From: Streptococcus oriscaviae
GTDB taxonomy: Bacteria > Bacillota > Bacilli > Lactobacillales > Streptococcaceae
Length of the DNA: 64,000 bases
Assembly: GCF_018137985.1 (NCBI RefSeq)
Contig: NZ_CP073084.1
Location: forward strand, 1,054,001-1,118,000
Reading direction: 5' to 3'
In this document: positions 39,343-46,063 of the stretch, in pieces
Layout of the letters: each line of letters starts with the position of its first letter
How positions within the stretch are numbered: position 1 is the first letter of the stretch
Made by a program: the position numbers and the translations under genes
Notes under the pieces: model-generated
The model's input: the letters and a program-made list of their open reading frames with translations, nothing else
Database searches by the model: none
What the model was told of the DNA's origin: nothing

Positions 39343-40030
39343 GACGTGAATCTCCTATGCGATAACCAACGCCTCTGACGGTTTTAACAGCAAGGGTGGA
39401 GCCAATGCGCTCTAATCGTTTGCGAATCCGGCTGATTGTCACATTCAAGGTGTTTTCTTCTACAAAACTCTCATCATCCCAAATTTCATTCAGCAGTTCC
39501 TCACGGCTTACAATATTCGGATAATTCTGAAACATCACCCGGATCACACCTGCTTCTGTTTTGGATAGTTCCGTCATATGTCCATGACAAGACAATGTTA
39601 ATTTGCTTTTTGAAAAAATACAATCTTCACATTGTAATTCATCTGCGTTGAAACTTGAATACTCTCCATATGTGCGGCGGAGGACGGCGGAAATTTTTGC
39701 TGTGACCACTTCAAAAGAAAATGGCTTTGTAATATAATCATCCCCTCCGTTCATAATGGCATGAACTTGATCGGGGTCTGTATTTCTGGCAGAAAGAAAT
39801 ATAATCGGACAAGGACTGATACTTCTGATCTTATTACACCAATAGAAACCGTTATAGACAGGAAGATTGATGTCCAGCAAAACCAGATGGGGATTTTCCA
39901 GCTTGAATTCCTCAATTACATTTTTTGAATCTTTACAGCAATAGACTAAAAAACCGAACCGTTGTAAATGGTCTGAGAGAAGTCCGGCAATATCAAGGTC
40001 ATCTTCTATAATCATAATTTTATAATCCAT
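39332..40030 (-). CDS. OmpR-family response regulator (BceR type)
   Basis: 232 aa. Receiver domain (about 1-115: IIEDDLDIAG acidic pair, LVLLDINLPVYNG with the phospho-Asp about 53, FLSARN, YITKPF with the conserved Lys), then a winged-helix DNA-binding domain (about 130-230: SKTEAGVIRVMFQNYPNIVSREELLNEIWDD, NVTISRIRKRL). Expected to activate the adjacent ABC operon via the operator at 38295-38308. Confidence 0.92.
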   Translation of the reverse strand: MDYKIMIIEDDLDIAGLLSDHLQRFGFLVYCCKDSKNVIEEFKLENPHLVLLDINLPVYNGFYWCNKIRSISPCPIIFLSARNTDPDQVHAIMNGGDDYITKPFSFEVVTAKISAVLRRTYGEYSSFNADELQCEDCIFSKSKLTLSCHGHMTELSKTEAGVIRVMFQNYPNIVSREELLNEIWDDESFVEENTLNVTISRIRKRLERIGSTLAVKTVRGVGYRIGDSRHEK

Positions 40031-40049
40031 ATTTATCTCCTTTTCCCGT

Positions 40050-41066
40050 CTAAAAATTTAACAACGAAATAACCGTACCCGCCAACCAAAGAAGAAATAA
40101 CACGATAGGCACTGCTTTATATTTGAGAATAATTGCGATATACTCTCTGATAAACGCATTCGGCCAATAATAAAAAGCTGTTTTGCACCCAACACCATCC
40201 GCTTTTAATCCAACCTGTTTTGCATATGTCCCAGTTCGAAAAACATGATAATCATTTGTTACAAAAATCACACGGTACTGGGACATCATCTGATCCATAA
40301 TTTTTTTTGAGAACATCATGTTCTCAAGAGTTGTGGTGGACTGATCTTCCATGATAATGTTATGCTCAGAGATTCCTTTTTCCAGAAGATAATTTTTCAT
40401 GGCTTCGGCTTCAGATATATTTTCATCACTGCCCTGGCCGCCTGAAACTATAATTTTTGCTTTTCTCCCGGAACTCTCAAATACCTCAATTCCCTTATTC
40501 AATCTTCCAGCCAGCAGAGGGGAGACCCTTTCGCCGTTAAGCAGCCCAGCACCATGTACGATAATAAAATCACAGTTTTTGTTTTTCGGCAAAAGGTGGT
40601 AGAGCTGTGAGTAAATGAAGAGTGCTGAAAAAGTAAAAATAACATACATCGCGATGAAGGCAATCAATACAACCATTGACATCGTAATAGTCGATAAATT
40701 TTTAGCTGAAATCGTTACTGCCACAGCAACGAATGCGCCCCAAATTCCAACTCCAAACGCAATAGATAAACTGTGTACCAAACTGAAACGTTCTCTTTTT
40801 ATTGCAATCACTCCTGCATAGATAAAGACAAAGGAAATAAACAGTAAAATCAACGGGATGACTGTATACAGAACTATATTAAGTAAAGTATTAACTATTG
40901 TCCCATTTGTAGCATAAGCCACTGCAACAAATAGCGATGCTAAGCTCAATGCAAGAAAGATTGAATTTCTGAAAGCACGTTTTTCCCTCAAAAATGAACC
41001 TATAAATATAGCCGTAAAGCCCCAAATATAATCCAATATATCATTTTCTATTCCTCCGAATGCCAA
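40050..41066 (-). CDS. YdcF/SanA-family membrane protein (DUF218)
   Basis: About 338 aa. Four or five hydrophobic segments in the first 150 residues, then a YdcF/DUF218 domain (about 160-315): IVHGAGLLNGERVSPLLAGRLNKG, IIVSGGQGSDENISEAEAM, DQSTTTLENMMFSK and VTNDYHVFRTGTYAK. Proposed roles in envelope homeostasis; no activity assigned. The start is uncertain: the frame opens with TTG at 41066 inside the HTH gene, while a good ribosome site (GGAGG at about 41051-41055) leads to an ATG at about 41043 in another frame. A start error or a small frameshift near the N-terminus is possible. Confidence 0.75.
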   Translation of the reverse strand: MAFGGIENDILDYIWGFTAIFIGSFLREKRAFRNSIFLALSLASLFVAVAYATNGTIVNTLLNIVLYTVIPLILLFISFVFIYAGVIAIKRERFSLVHSLSIAFGVGIWGAFVAVAVTISAKNLSTITMSMVVLIAFIAMYVIFTFSALFIYSQLYHLLPKNKNCDFIIVHGAGLLNGERVSPLLAGRLNKGIEVFESSGRKAKIIVSGGQGSDENISEAEAMKNYLLEKGISEHNIIMEDQSTTTLENMMFSKKIMDQMMSQYRVIFVTNDYHVFRTGTYAKQVGLKADGVGCKTAFYYWPNAFIREYIAIILKYKAVPIVLFLLWLAGTVISLLNF

Positions 41067-41236
41067 TTACATTTATATCGCTGATCAAGGGGCTTCTGTG
41101 TTTGTTTGGGTATTAGCCAAATACGATTTAAATGCACTACACCTTTGATACGGTTTTCTTTACAAAGTTTCTGCACTCGTCGATCTGACAAGCCCCATAG
41201 TTTTGCTGCGTCTTGTACAGTCATATACTCGAACAT
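41048..41236 (-). CDS. Small helix-turn-helix DNA-binding protein
   Basis: 62 aa. MTVQDAAKLWGLSDRRVQKLCKENRIKGVVHLNRIWLIPK is a MerR/excisionase-type HTH_17 domain (residues about 5-45). Ribosome site AAGGAGG 7 nt upstream. First gene behind a near-consensus promoter, it heads the cargo operon, overlapping the YdcF gene. It could regulate the cargo or act as an excision factor; the sequence does not decide. Confidence 0.8.
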   Translation of the reverse strand: MFEYMTVQDAAKLWGLSDRRVQKLCKENRIKGVVHLNRIWLIPKQTQKPLDQRYKCNWHSEE

Positions 41237-41264
41237 TGCCGTCCTCCTTAATCCATCTACTTAT

Positions 41265-41293
41265 ATTATAGACGGTTAGCCGAATAATATCAA
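41265..41293 (-). promoter_or_regulatory. Promoter of the HTH-ydcF-two-component unit
   Basis: TTGATA (41288-41293), exactly 17 bp, TATAAT (41265-41270) on the minus strand, about 28 nt before the HTH gene. Confidence 0.82.
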
Positions 41294-41355
41294 GTTTTTT
41301 AGTAAGATACAATACCGGCAGGCAACTTTATTATGCGAGCAATCTTCGCGAGCAG

Positions 41356-41508
41356 GTTTTGCGCGGTTCGCAAAACATCGGTTCGTTAGAACCGACTGCA
41401 AGGAAAAAAGAAAGCATCGAGCTTTCTTTTTGGGCTGCAAGCCTACGTGTTTAGCGATGAGTAACGATAGTTTACTCACGCTAAACACGTATCTCATCAA
41501 AAATGAGA
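41356..41508. other. Hairpin cluster, candidate oriT or structured region
   Basis: Five inverted repeats in 153 bp: GTTTTGCG/CGCAAAAC (41356-41376), CGGTTC/GAACCG (41379-41394), AAAAAGAAAGC/GCTTTCTTTTT (about 41404-41430, also a terminator shape), a roughly 19-bp stem ACGTGTTTAGCG.../...CGCTAAACACGT (about 41444-41488), and TCTCAT/ATGAGA (41493-41508). No ORF. The density of hairpins beside a repeat array suggests a DNA-processing site, but a structured RNA is also possible. Confidence 0.5.
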
Positions 41509-41603
41509 TTATCTCAATAATAACATCAGTAGAATAAATAAAAATAGGCAGAAAATATCGAAATCTCCTGCCCTTTACTTATTCCACTGACTTCTTTACT
41601 ATT

Positions 41604-42058
41604 CCACTTTTTGAGAAAAAATGGATGGTTATATTCGTCCATAAACATAAACTAAGCGGCAGTTTTAAGTTAGCCATCTTTTACGACTGAATCGGTTACT
41701 TTACTGGCTCATCTTTCATAGAAAAATGGATTTCTCTATGAACCAACAAGTCAAGTTTTCATGGTTTTCTTTAGTATTCCAACATTACTGAAAATATGGA
41801 TTATTCTAAAAGTCCATATCGCAAATCAAAGTGAGCTACTCTAATACACCATTATTTCTATCATAATGGACCTCTATTCAAATCCACTTTTTAAGAAAAC
41901 TTAGACTTCTTTACTATTCCACATTTAGCGATAAAATGGGAAACTCTACTTAACCATCTTTTAGCTAGTAATGGACTAGTTTCACTATCAATTGATTCGT
42001 TAAGGTAATGGATTTTTGAAAAGTCATCTTTTACCTTTTTAAGTTATACTATTTCCTT
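41604..42058 (+). repeat. Array of thirteen degenerate 35-bp tandem repeats
   Basis: Units start at 41604, 41639, 41674, 41709, 41743, 41779, 41814, 41849, 41884, 41919, 41954, 41989 and 42024; eleven are exactly 35 bp, one 34 and one 36. Each begins with CCA (or TCA/CAA) and most have TGG 15 bases later, forming an imperfect 21-bp palindrome (for instance CCATTAT/ATAATGG in the unit at 41849), followed by a 14-bp T/C-rich spacer such as TTCTTTACTATT. A truncated 20-bp unit precedes it (41584-41603). Period is not a multiple of three and no ORF crosses it. Confidence 0.85.
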
Positions 42059-42103
42059 TCTACAGAATTGGCATGTCGAATACTTTTCAGCTTCTTATCT
42101 ATT

Positions 42104-42128
42104 CACAGAAAAATATTTCTGTGTTTTT
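42104..42128 (+). terminator. Terminator between repeat array and leader region
   Basis: CACAGAAA/TTTCTGTG stem with five-base loop and seven T on the plus strand. It insulates the genes to the right from the array or ends an array transcript. Confidence 0.75.
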
Positions 42129-42141
42129 TTGATTTTGAAAA

Positions 42142-42152
42142 TGTGGCATAGT
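42142..42152 (+). promoter_or_regulatory. Extended -10 promoter of the recombinase-like gene
   Basis: ATGTGGCATAGTA around 42141-42153; the same 13-base motif (ATGTGGCATARTA) occurs before the excisionase-like gene at 43768-43780. Implies about 510 nt of leader. Confidence 0.5.
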
Positions 42153-42186
42153 AATATCGTAAAAATTGAATGACTAGAGCTAAACA

Positions 42187-42215
42187 CTATCTGGTGTTTT
42201 TTCAACATCAGATAG
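42187..42215 (+). other. Leader hairpin before the short peptide
   Basis: CTATCTGGTGTT pairs with AACATCAGATAG (one mismatch), five-base loop; a ribosome site AGGAGG follows at once. Confidence 0.55.
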
Positions 42216-42228
42216 ACAGGAGGAAATA

Positions 42229-42270
42229 GTGCGATTTCATATTCGTAAGGTTCAATTATTTCAAAAATAA
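42229..42270 (+). CDS. Possible 13-aa leader peptide
   Basis: GTG start 5 nt after AGGAGG, reading MRFHIRKVQLFQK then TAA. Two more ribosome-site-like stretches lie downstream (GAAAGGAG about 42300, AAAGGAGG about 42390) with only very short frames. It may couple leader translation to expression of the gene at 42666, or be a decayed start. Speculative. Confidence 0.3.
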   Translation: MRFHIRKVQLFQK

Positions 42271-42597
42271 TGACTCAGTTATTCAACTAACAAAATATAG
42301 AAAGGAGTTTTTAGGCCGTAGGTCCAGATAAAGTAACAAAGATATAGTCACAATCAAATTGAAATATTATTAAATAAATTCTGCATCATAAAGGAGGAAA
42401 TATTACTGAGTCCATAGTTATAATCCAGTTTTACGAATAGCGAAACCAAAGCAAGAAATCGTTCAAATCGAAAAAATACAAAAAATAAACGTTATAAAGC
42501 GTTTCAATTATTCAAGCTCTAGAATCCAAATTGAGCATTGGAGTAGTCTTCTCCAATCAAAAAAACATAAAGAACACCTGCCGCAGCAGGAAGACAC

Positions 42598-42629
42598 TGT
42601 TTTCGGAAGTATCGCGTTAATCGAAAACA
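42598..42629 (+). repeat. Inverted repeat upstream of the recombinase-like gene
   Basis: TGTTTTCG (42598-42605) and CGAAAACA (42622-42629) are perfect inverted arms 16 bp apart, 37 nt before the start codon. Read as 12-bp arms around an 8-bp centre TATCGCGT it has the shape of a tyrosine-recombinase site; it may simply be an operator. A small hairpin CCTGC/GCAGG is at 42577-42590. Confidence 0.55.
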
Positions 42630-42665
42630 CCTCAACTATTGGTATCAAAAAGAAAGGAGTCAGTT

Positions 42666-43721
42666 ATGACTAAAAATAAAAAGAGACGATCACGTTCAGA
42701 TCGTAGAAAGATGAAAAAACATGCGATAGAAAAACAAAACAAAGCACTTAAAACACCAGAAGGTCGACTTCAGTTTGTCAATTCTCAAGGAGTATCAAGT
42801 TTAAAGAAACGATTCAAAAAAGGAAAAGGCATTAAACGTAAAGAGGCCAAAGAAACAGGAGATGACATTGAGTTAATCCACACTCATCGTACATTCCATG
42901 ACTATTCAGGTTCATGGCATCGTTTTGCAAAATGGGTTTCAATTAACATTTCGCCAGAACAGTTAATGGCATTAGGTAATGTTGAAAAAGATACGGAAGG
43001 TTGGATAGAACTAATCAATCAATACTTACAATATTGTATAGAAATTGGATTAAGTCCATATACACAAGCTACCTACAAAGCAGCATTGGCCAAAGTTCTT
43101 GGAGTTTCCTCAACTAATTTCATCGCTACACAACCACGTACACGTGCAAATCGCATGAACAATCGTGTATTACATACAGACTATCGTTTATCCAACAAAA
43201 ATAACGACTACTGGCATAAAGTAGTTGCCGCAACAGGCTTGCGTAAAAGTGAACTGGTCCACGTCACTGGTAATGCTATGCAACGTGGCCGTGATGGCCG
43301 TTGGTATTTAAATTTAGACGGCCGTAAACATCACACAAAAGGACGCAGAGATCGCTGGTCTCCCATCATGGCCACTAGTCAAGAGGAGGAAGAGTGGTTA
43401 GTCGCTATTTTCCAACGAGCAGGAGAAAAGAGAGTGTTTCATGTTCCCAAGGATTTAATTCTCGACGATTTTGATGGAAAGAAAGTTCCCACTGCATTAA
43501 AGCCACATAAGTATCGTGCTGAGTATGCAGAGCGTGTTTATCGCAGTGTAGCACGCGAAATTTCCAAGATTAGAAATCGTAAAGAAGTTATCCATCTGCG
43601 TAAAGAGTTAGTTGGCATCTCACTCGACAGAAAAGCGTGTAAAATTGTGACAAAGGCTCTGGGACACAATAGACCAGAGGAATTTCCTCGTTCCTACGCT
43701 TATATTTTATTGAAACGCTAG
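42666..43721 (+). CDS. Atypical tyrosine-recombinase-like protein
   Basis: 351 aa; start has AGGAG 6 nt upstream. Very basic N-terminus (about 1-62), a core-binding-like helical domain (about 75-150: FHDYSGSWHRFAKWVSINIS, YLQYCIEIGLSPYTQATYKAALA), then a catalytic-like domain: Box I AATGLRKSELVHVTG (Arg about 193), a Lys in GRKHHTKG (about 221-225), HKYR (His 281, Arg 284), LGHNRPEE (His 334) and a final Tyr in SYAY (344 or 346). All six catalytic positions can be filled. Odd: about 50 residues lie between HxxR and LGH, roughly twice usual, and the protein ends 5-7 residues after the Tyr. It could be a second recombinase or a tyrosine-recombinase-fold relaxase (TcpM-like); neither is shown. 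Confidence 0.7.
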   Translation: MTKNKKRRSRSDRRKMKKHAIEKQNKALKTPEGRLQFVNSQGVSSLKKRFKKGKGIKRKEAKETGDDIELIHTHRTFHDYSGSWHRFAKWVSINISPEQLMALGNVEKDTEGWIELINQYLQYCIEIGLSPYTQATYKAALAKVLGVSSTNFIATQPRTRANRMNNRVLHTDYRLSNKNNDYWHKVVAATGLRKSELVHVTGNAMQRGRDGRWYLNLDGRKHHTKGRRDRWSPIMATSQEEEEWLVAIFQRAGEKRVFHVPKDLILDDFDGKKVPTALKPHKYRAEYAERVYRSVAREISKIRNRKEVIHLRKELVGISLDRKACKIVTKALGHNRPEEFPRSYAYILLKR

Positions 43722-43768
43722 GCAACATTGCACATTTTTCAAAAATCTAGCCTCAATTCATTACACAT

Positions 43769-43779
43769 GTGGCATAATA
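43769..43779 (+). promoter_or_regulatory. Promoter of the excisionase-like gene
   Basis: ATGTGGCATAATA: extended -10 (CATAAT 43773-43778) about 30 nt before the gene, sharing a 13-base motif with the promoter at 42142. Confidence 0.55.
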
Positions 43780-43809
43780 CTTGTATCTAGAAAATGAAAG
43801 GAATTCTAT

Positions 43810-43998
43810 ATGTTACCTCAAAATAATTCTCCTCTTCTGTTAAATAGACAACAAGCAGCGGAACTACTTGGAATAGATCCTAAATCATTTGATAAGTACA
43901 TCAGAAGTCACCCAGACTTTCAATGCTTTATGGTAGGAAAACAAGAGCGCTATTTGAAGTCAAAACTGATTAAATTTATTGAAAGCCACTGCGATTGA
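43810..43998 (+). CDS. Excisionase-like small HTH protein
   Basis: 62 aa. LLLNRQQAAELLGIDPKSFDKYIRSHPDFQCFMVGKQERYLKSKLIKFIESH is a winged-helix/MerR-type domain in the size and position of Tn916-like and phage excisionases: directly upstream of the integrase. Ribosome site AAAGGAA 8 nt upstream. Would bend DNA at the ends to direct integrase to excision (family knowledge). Confidence 0.82.
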   Translation: MLPQNNSPLLLNRQQAAELLGIDPKSFDKYIRSHPDFQCFMVGKQERYLKSKLIKFIESHCD

Positions 43999-44003
43999 CG
44001 GAT

Positions 44004-44072
44004 AATGATTGATAAAATTAGATTTTTCATATATCCTATATGTGACTAGTCTATTTTATCAATCATTTTTTA
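44004..44072 (+). terminator. Long hairpin between xis and int
   Basis: AATGATTGATAAAATTAGA (44004-44022) pairs with TCTATTTTATCAATCATT (44050-44067) with one bulge, followed by T run. It should lower readthrough from xis into int. Confidence 0.75.
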
Positions 44073-44088
44073 TAGAAAGGCTGATAAA

Positions 44089-45135
44089 ATGGCAACAATA
44101 ACAAAACGTGGTAACTCTTACCGTGCAACTGTATCACTTTATAAGAAAGGAGAATATAAACGAGAAACCAAAACCTTTAGCAACAGAAAAGATGCTGAGC
44201 TTTGGACATTAGAAATGGAACTTGAAAAAGGTCGTGGCAAGAACATTGCCGAACGATCCACCCTATTTCCTGATTTTTATAGAAATTGGGTCCATACGGT
44301 CAAGAAAAATGATGTTCGCGAAGCCACCTTTATAAACTATAAACGAACTCTCGTAGTAGTTGATGACCTTTTTGATGGTATTCAACTTAAACACCTTGAC
44401 GATCTCGTCATGCAAAAGAAAATCGACCAATATGCTGAAACCCACTCTAAAAAAACAGTAAAAGAACTTGTTCTTAAAATCCGTGGTTCATTGAAATATG
44501 CGTATGCTCGTGGTTTGATTAGCAATGACTTTGGTCATCTTTTAAAAGCAAAAGGGCAAGAACAAGCTAAACGAAATATTCCACTATCTATCACAGAATT
44601 TAAAAAACTCAGACAATACTGCCTAAGTCATACTGAGGATGAATTTAATGTTCTTGTTGCTCTCGCCCTTGAGACAGGAGCAAGACGTGGAGAACTTTTA
44701 GGAATTAAAAAAGAAGATATTTTTGAATATGGTATCAAAATTCTTCGATCAATTAGTCCAACTAATGACGATACCCAGCTTAAAACCAAACATTCTAAGC
44801 GTGATATTTCTATCAACGAAGATGTTTATCAAGCTGTGACAAAACTTGCACAAACAAAAGAAGGCTATATCTTTGATTGGAATGGATTCAAGCAAGCTGG
44901 TCAACTTCAAAAGCTGTTAAAACAGTTGGGATTAACAAAAACGACATTTCATGGACTTCGTGACACGCATGCCTCATTTCTCTTTTCAAAAGATATTAGC
45001 CTAGACTATATTTCTCGTCGTCTAGGTCATAACTCTATCTTAACAACACAACAGTATTATCTAGAATTGATGCCAGAAAAAAAGCACCAGCAAGATGCCG
45101 ATGCTTTAAGTCTCTTAAACGACTTATCATTATAA
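44089..45135 (+). CDS. int: Tyrosine-type site-specific integrase
   Basis: 348 aa. N-terminal AP2-like arm-binding domain (about 1-45: KRGNSYRATVSLYKKGEYKR), SAM-like core-binding domain (about 60-160), catalytic domain: ETGARRGELLGI (Arg 199), KTKHSKRDI (Lys), FHGLRDTHAS (His 288, Arg 291), LGHNS (His 314) and TTQQYYLEL (Tyr 323/324). Complete and probably active. Lies 56 nt from the right core repeat in the rpsI 3' end, the normal place for the integrase of the element. Confidence 0.95.
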   Translation: MATITKRGNSYRATVSLYKKGEYKRETKTFSNRKDAELWTLEMELEKGRGKNIAERSTLFPDFYRNWVHTVKKNDVREATFINYKRTLVVVDDLFDGIQLKHLDDLVMQKKIDQYAETHSKKTVKELVLKIRGSLKYAYARGLISNDFGHLLKAKGQEQAKRNIPLSITEFKKLRQYCLSHTEDEFNVLVALALETGARRGELLGIKKEDIFEYGIKILRSISPTNDDTQLKTKHSKRDISINEDVYQAVTKLAQTKEGYIFDWNGFKQAGQLQKLLKQLGLTKTTFHGLRDTHASFLFSKDISLDYISRRLGHNSILTTQQYYLELMPEKKHQQDADALSLLNDLSL

Positions 45136-45154
45136 TTAACACCAACTGGCACCA
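45135..45154 (+). repeat. Right arm-type tandem decamers
   Basis: ATTAACACCA followed by ACTGGCACCA, starting at the last base of int. They match the tandem decamers near the left end (34501-34520) in sequence and orientation. A hairpin TGGCAC/GTGCCA overlaps at 45147-45165. Confidence 0.55.
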
Positions 45155-45172
45155 AAAAAGTGCCATAATCGT

Positions 45173-45181
45173 TGGTATAAT
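45173..45181 (+). promoter_or_regulatory. Outward-facing extended -10 at the right end
   Basis: TGGTATAAT just inside the right core repeat, pointing out of the element. In the chromosome it would make antisense RNA to rpsI; in the excised circle it would read into the left end. No -35 seen. Confidence 0.4.
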
Positions 45182-45190
45182 AAGGTTTTG

Positions 45191-45208
45191 ATTAACGTTT
45201 TGAGAATT
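45191..45208 (+). repeat. attR core: 18-bp repeat in the rpsI 3' end
   Basis: Identical to 34375-34392; on the minus strand it encodes the last rpsI residues (QFSKR) and stop. Confidence 0.88.
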
Positions 45209-45584
45209 GTGAAGCTTTACGTGCTTTCTTAAGACCCGGCTTCTTACGTTCAACCATACGAGCGTCACGAGTAAGAAGGCCAGCGCGTTTCAATGAATCG
45301 CGGAAGTCTGGGTCAACTTGAAGCAATGCACGCGCGATACCGTGACGGATCGCACCTGATTGACCACCGTAACCACCACCGTTCACGTTGACGAAAACGT
45401 CGTATGAACCTTGGGTTGAAGTAACTGCGAATGGTTGGTTGATAACCAAACGAAGGTCAGCGTGTGGGATGTACTCTTCTACATCTTTTTTGTTTACTGT
45501 GATTTTACCAGTACCTGGGACCAAACGTACGCGTGCAACCGCGTTTTTACGACGACCAGTACCTGTGTATTGTGCTTGTGCCAT
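45192..45584 (-). CDS. rpsI: 30S ribosomal protein S9
   Basis: 130 aa, full length, with the conserved opening [23 protein letters not shown] and the basic tail [17 protein letters not shown] whose C-terminal Arg reaches the ribosomal P site. Cotranscribed with rplM, 19 nt after it. Its 3' end is the integration site of the element, which leaves the coding sequence unchanged. Confidence 0.98.
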   Translation of the reverse strand: MAQAQYTGTGRRKNAVARVRLVPGTGKITVNKKDVEEYIPHADLRLVINQPFAVTSTQGSYDVFVNVNGGGYGGQSGAIRHGIARALLQVDPDFRDSLKRAGLLTRDARMVERKKPGLKKARKASQFSKR

Positions 45585-45603
45585 TTAGATTACGTCCTTT
45601 CCC

Positions 45604-46050
45604 TTAGATAAGACCTGAAATATCAAGTACTTCTGGTTGTTGTGCAGCGTGAGTGTGCTCGCCACCTACAAACACTTTCAGTTTCATGCCTTGTGCACGA
45701 CCAAGAGTGTTGTGTGGAAGCATACCCTTAACTGATTTTTCAATCAAACGAACAGCGTTCTTAGAACGAAGTTCACCCGCAGTGATAGATTTCAAACCAC
45801 CTGGGTGCAATGAGTGAGTGTAGTATACTTTATCAGTTGCTTTTTTACCAGTCAATTTCACTTTCTCAGCGTTGATGACGATAACGAAGTCACCAGTGTC
45901 AGTGTGAGGGGTGAAAGTTGGCTTGTTTTTACCACGAAGGATGCTTGCGACTACTGCTGAAAGGCGTCCAAGAGGTACATCTGTTGCGTCAACAACATAC
46001 CATTTACGTTCAACTTGGCCTGGTTTAGCCATGAAGGTTGTTTTGTTCAT
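45604..46050 (-). CDS. rplM: 50S ribosomal protein L13
   Basis: 148 aa. [54 protein letters not shown] and [16 protein letters not shown] are family blocks. First gene of rplM-rpsI; the leader upstream is probably an L13 autoregulatory structure. Binds 23S rRNA early in assembly. Confidence 0.98.
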   Translation of the reverse strand: MNKTTFMAKPGQVERKWYVVDATDVPLGRLSAVVASILRGKNKPTFTPHTDTGDFVIVINAEKVKLTGKKATDKVYYTHSLHPGGLKSITAGELRSKNAVRLIEKSVKGMLPHNTLGRAQGMKLKVFVGGEHTHAAQQPEVLDISGLI

Positions 46051-46063
46051 GATTTCTCCTATA

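Larger units (their letters stand above)
34375..45208. mobile_element. Integrated genetic element in the rpsI 3' end (about 10.8 kb)
   Basis: Bounded by 18-bp direct repeats and carrying a tyrosine integrase next to the right end, an excisionase-like gene, a second recombinase-like gene, a non-coding zone with hairpins and a 35-bp repeat array, and a peptide-resistance-type cargo operon on the other strand. No relaxase of known families, no VirB4, no coupling protein and no replication initiator were seen. It is therefore most like a mobilizable element or a genomic island; conjugation would need a helper. The 18-bp repeat means rpsI is kept intact after insertion. Confidence 0.85.

Noticed and set aside
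41604..42058. CRISPR array
   Set aside because: Repeats are degenerate and contiguous at 35 bp, with no conserved repeat separated by unique spacers of similar length, and no cas genes are in the window.
34375..45208. Prophage
   Set aside because: No capsid, terminase, portal, lysis or replication genes; only integrase and excisionase-type genes are shared with phages.
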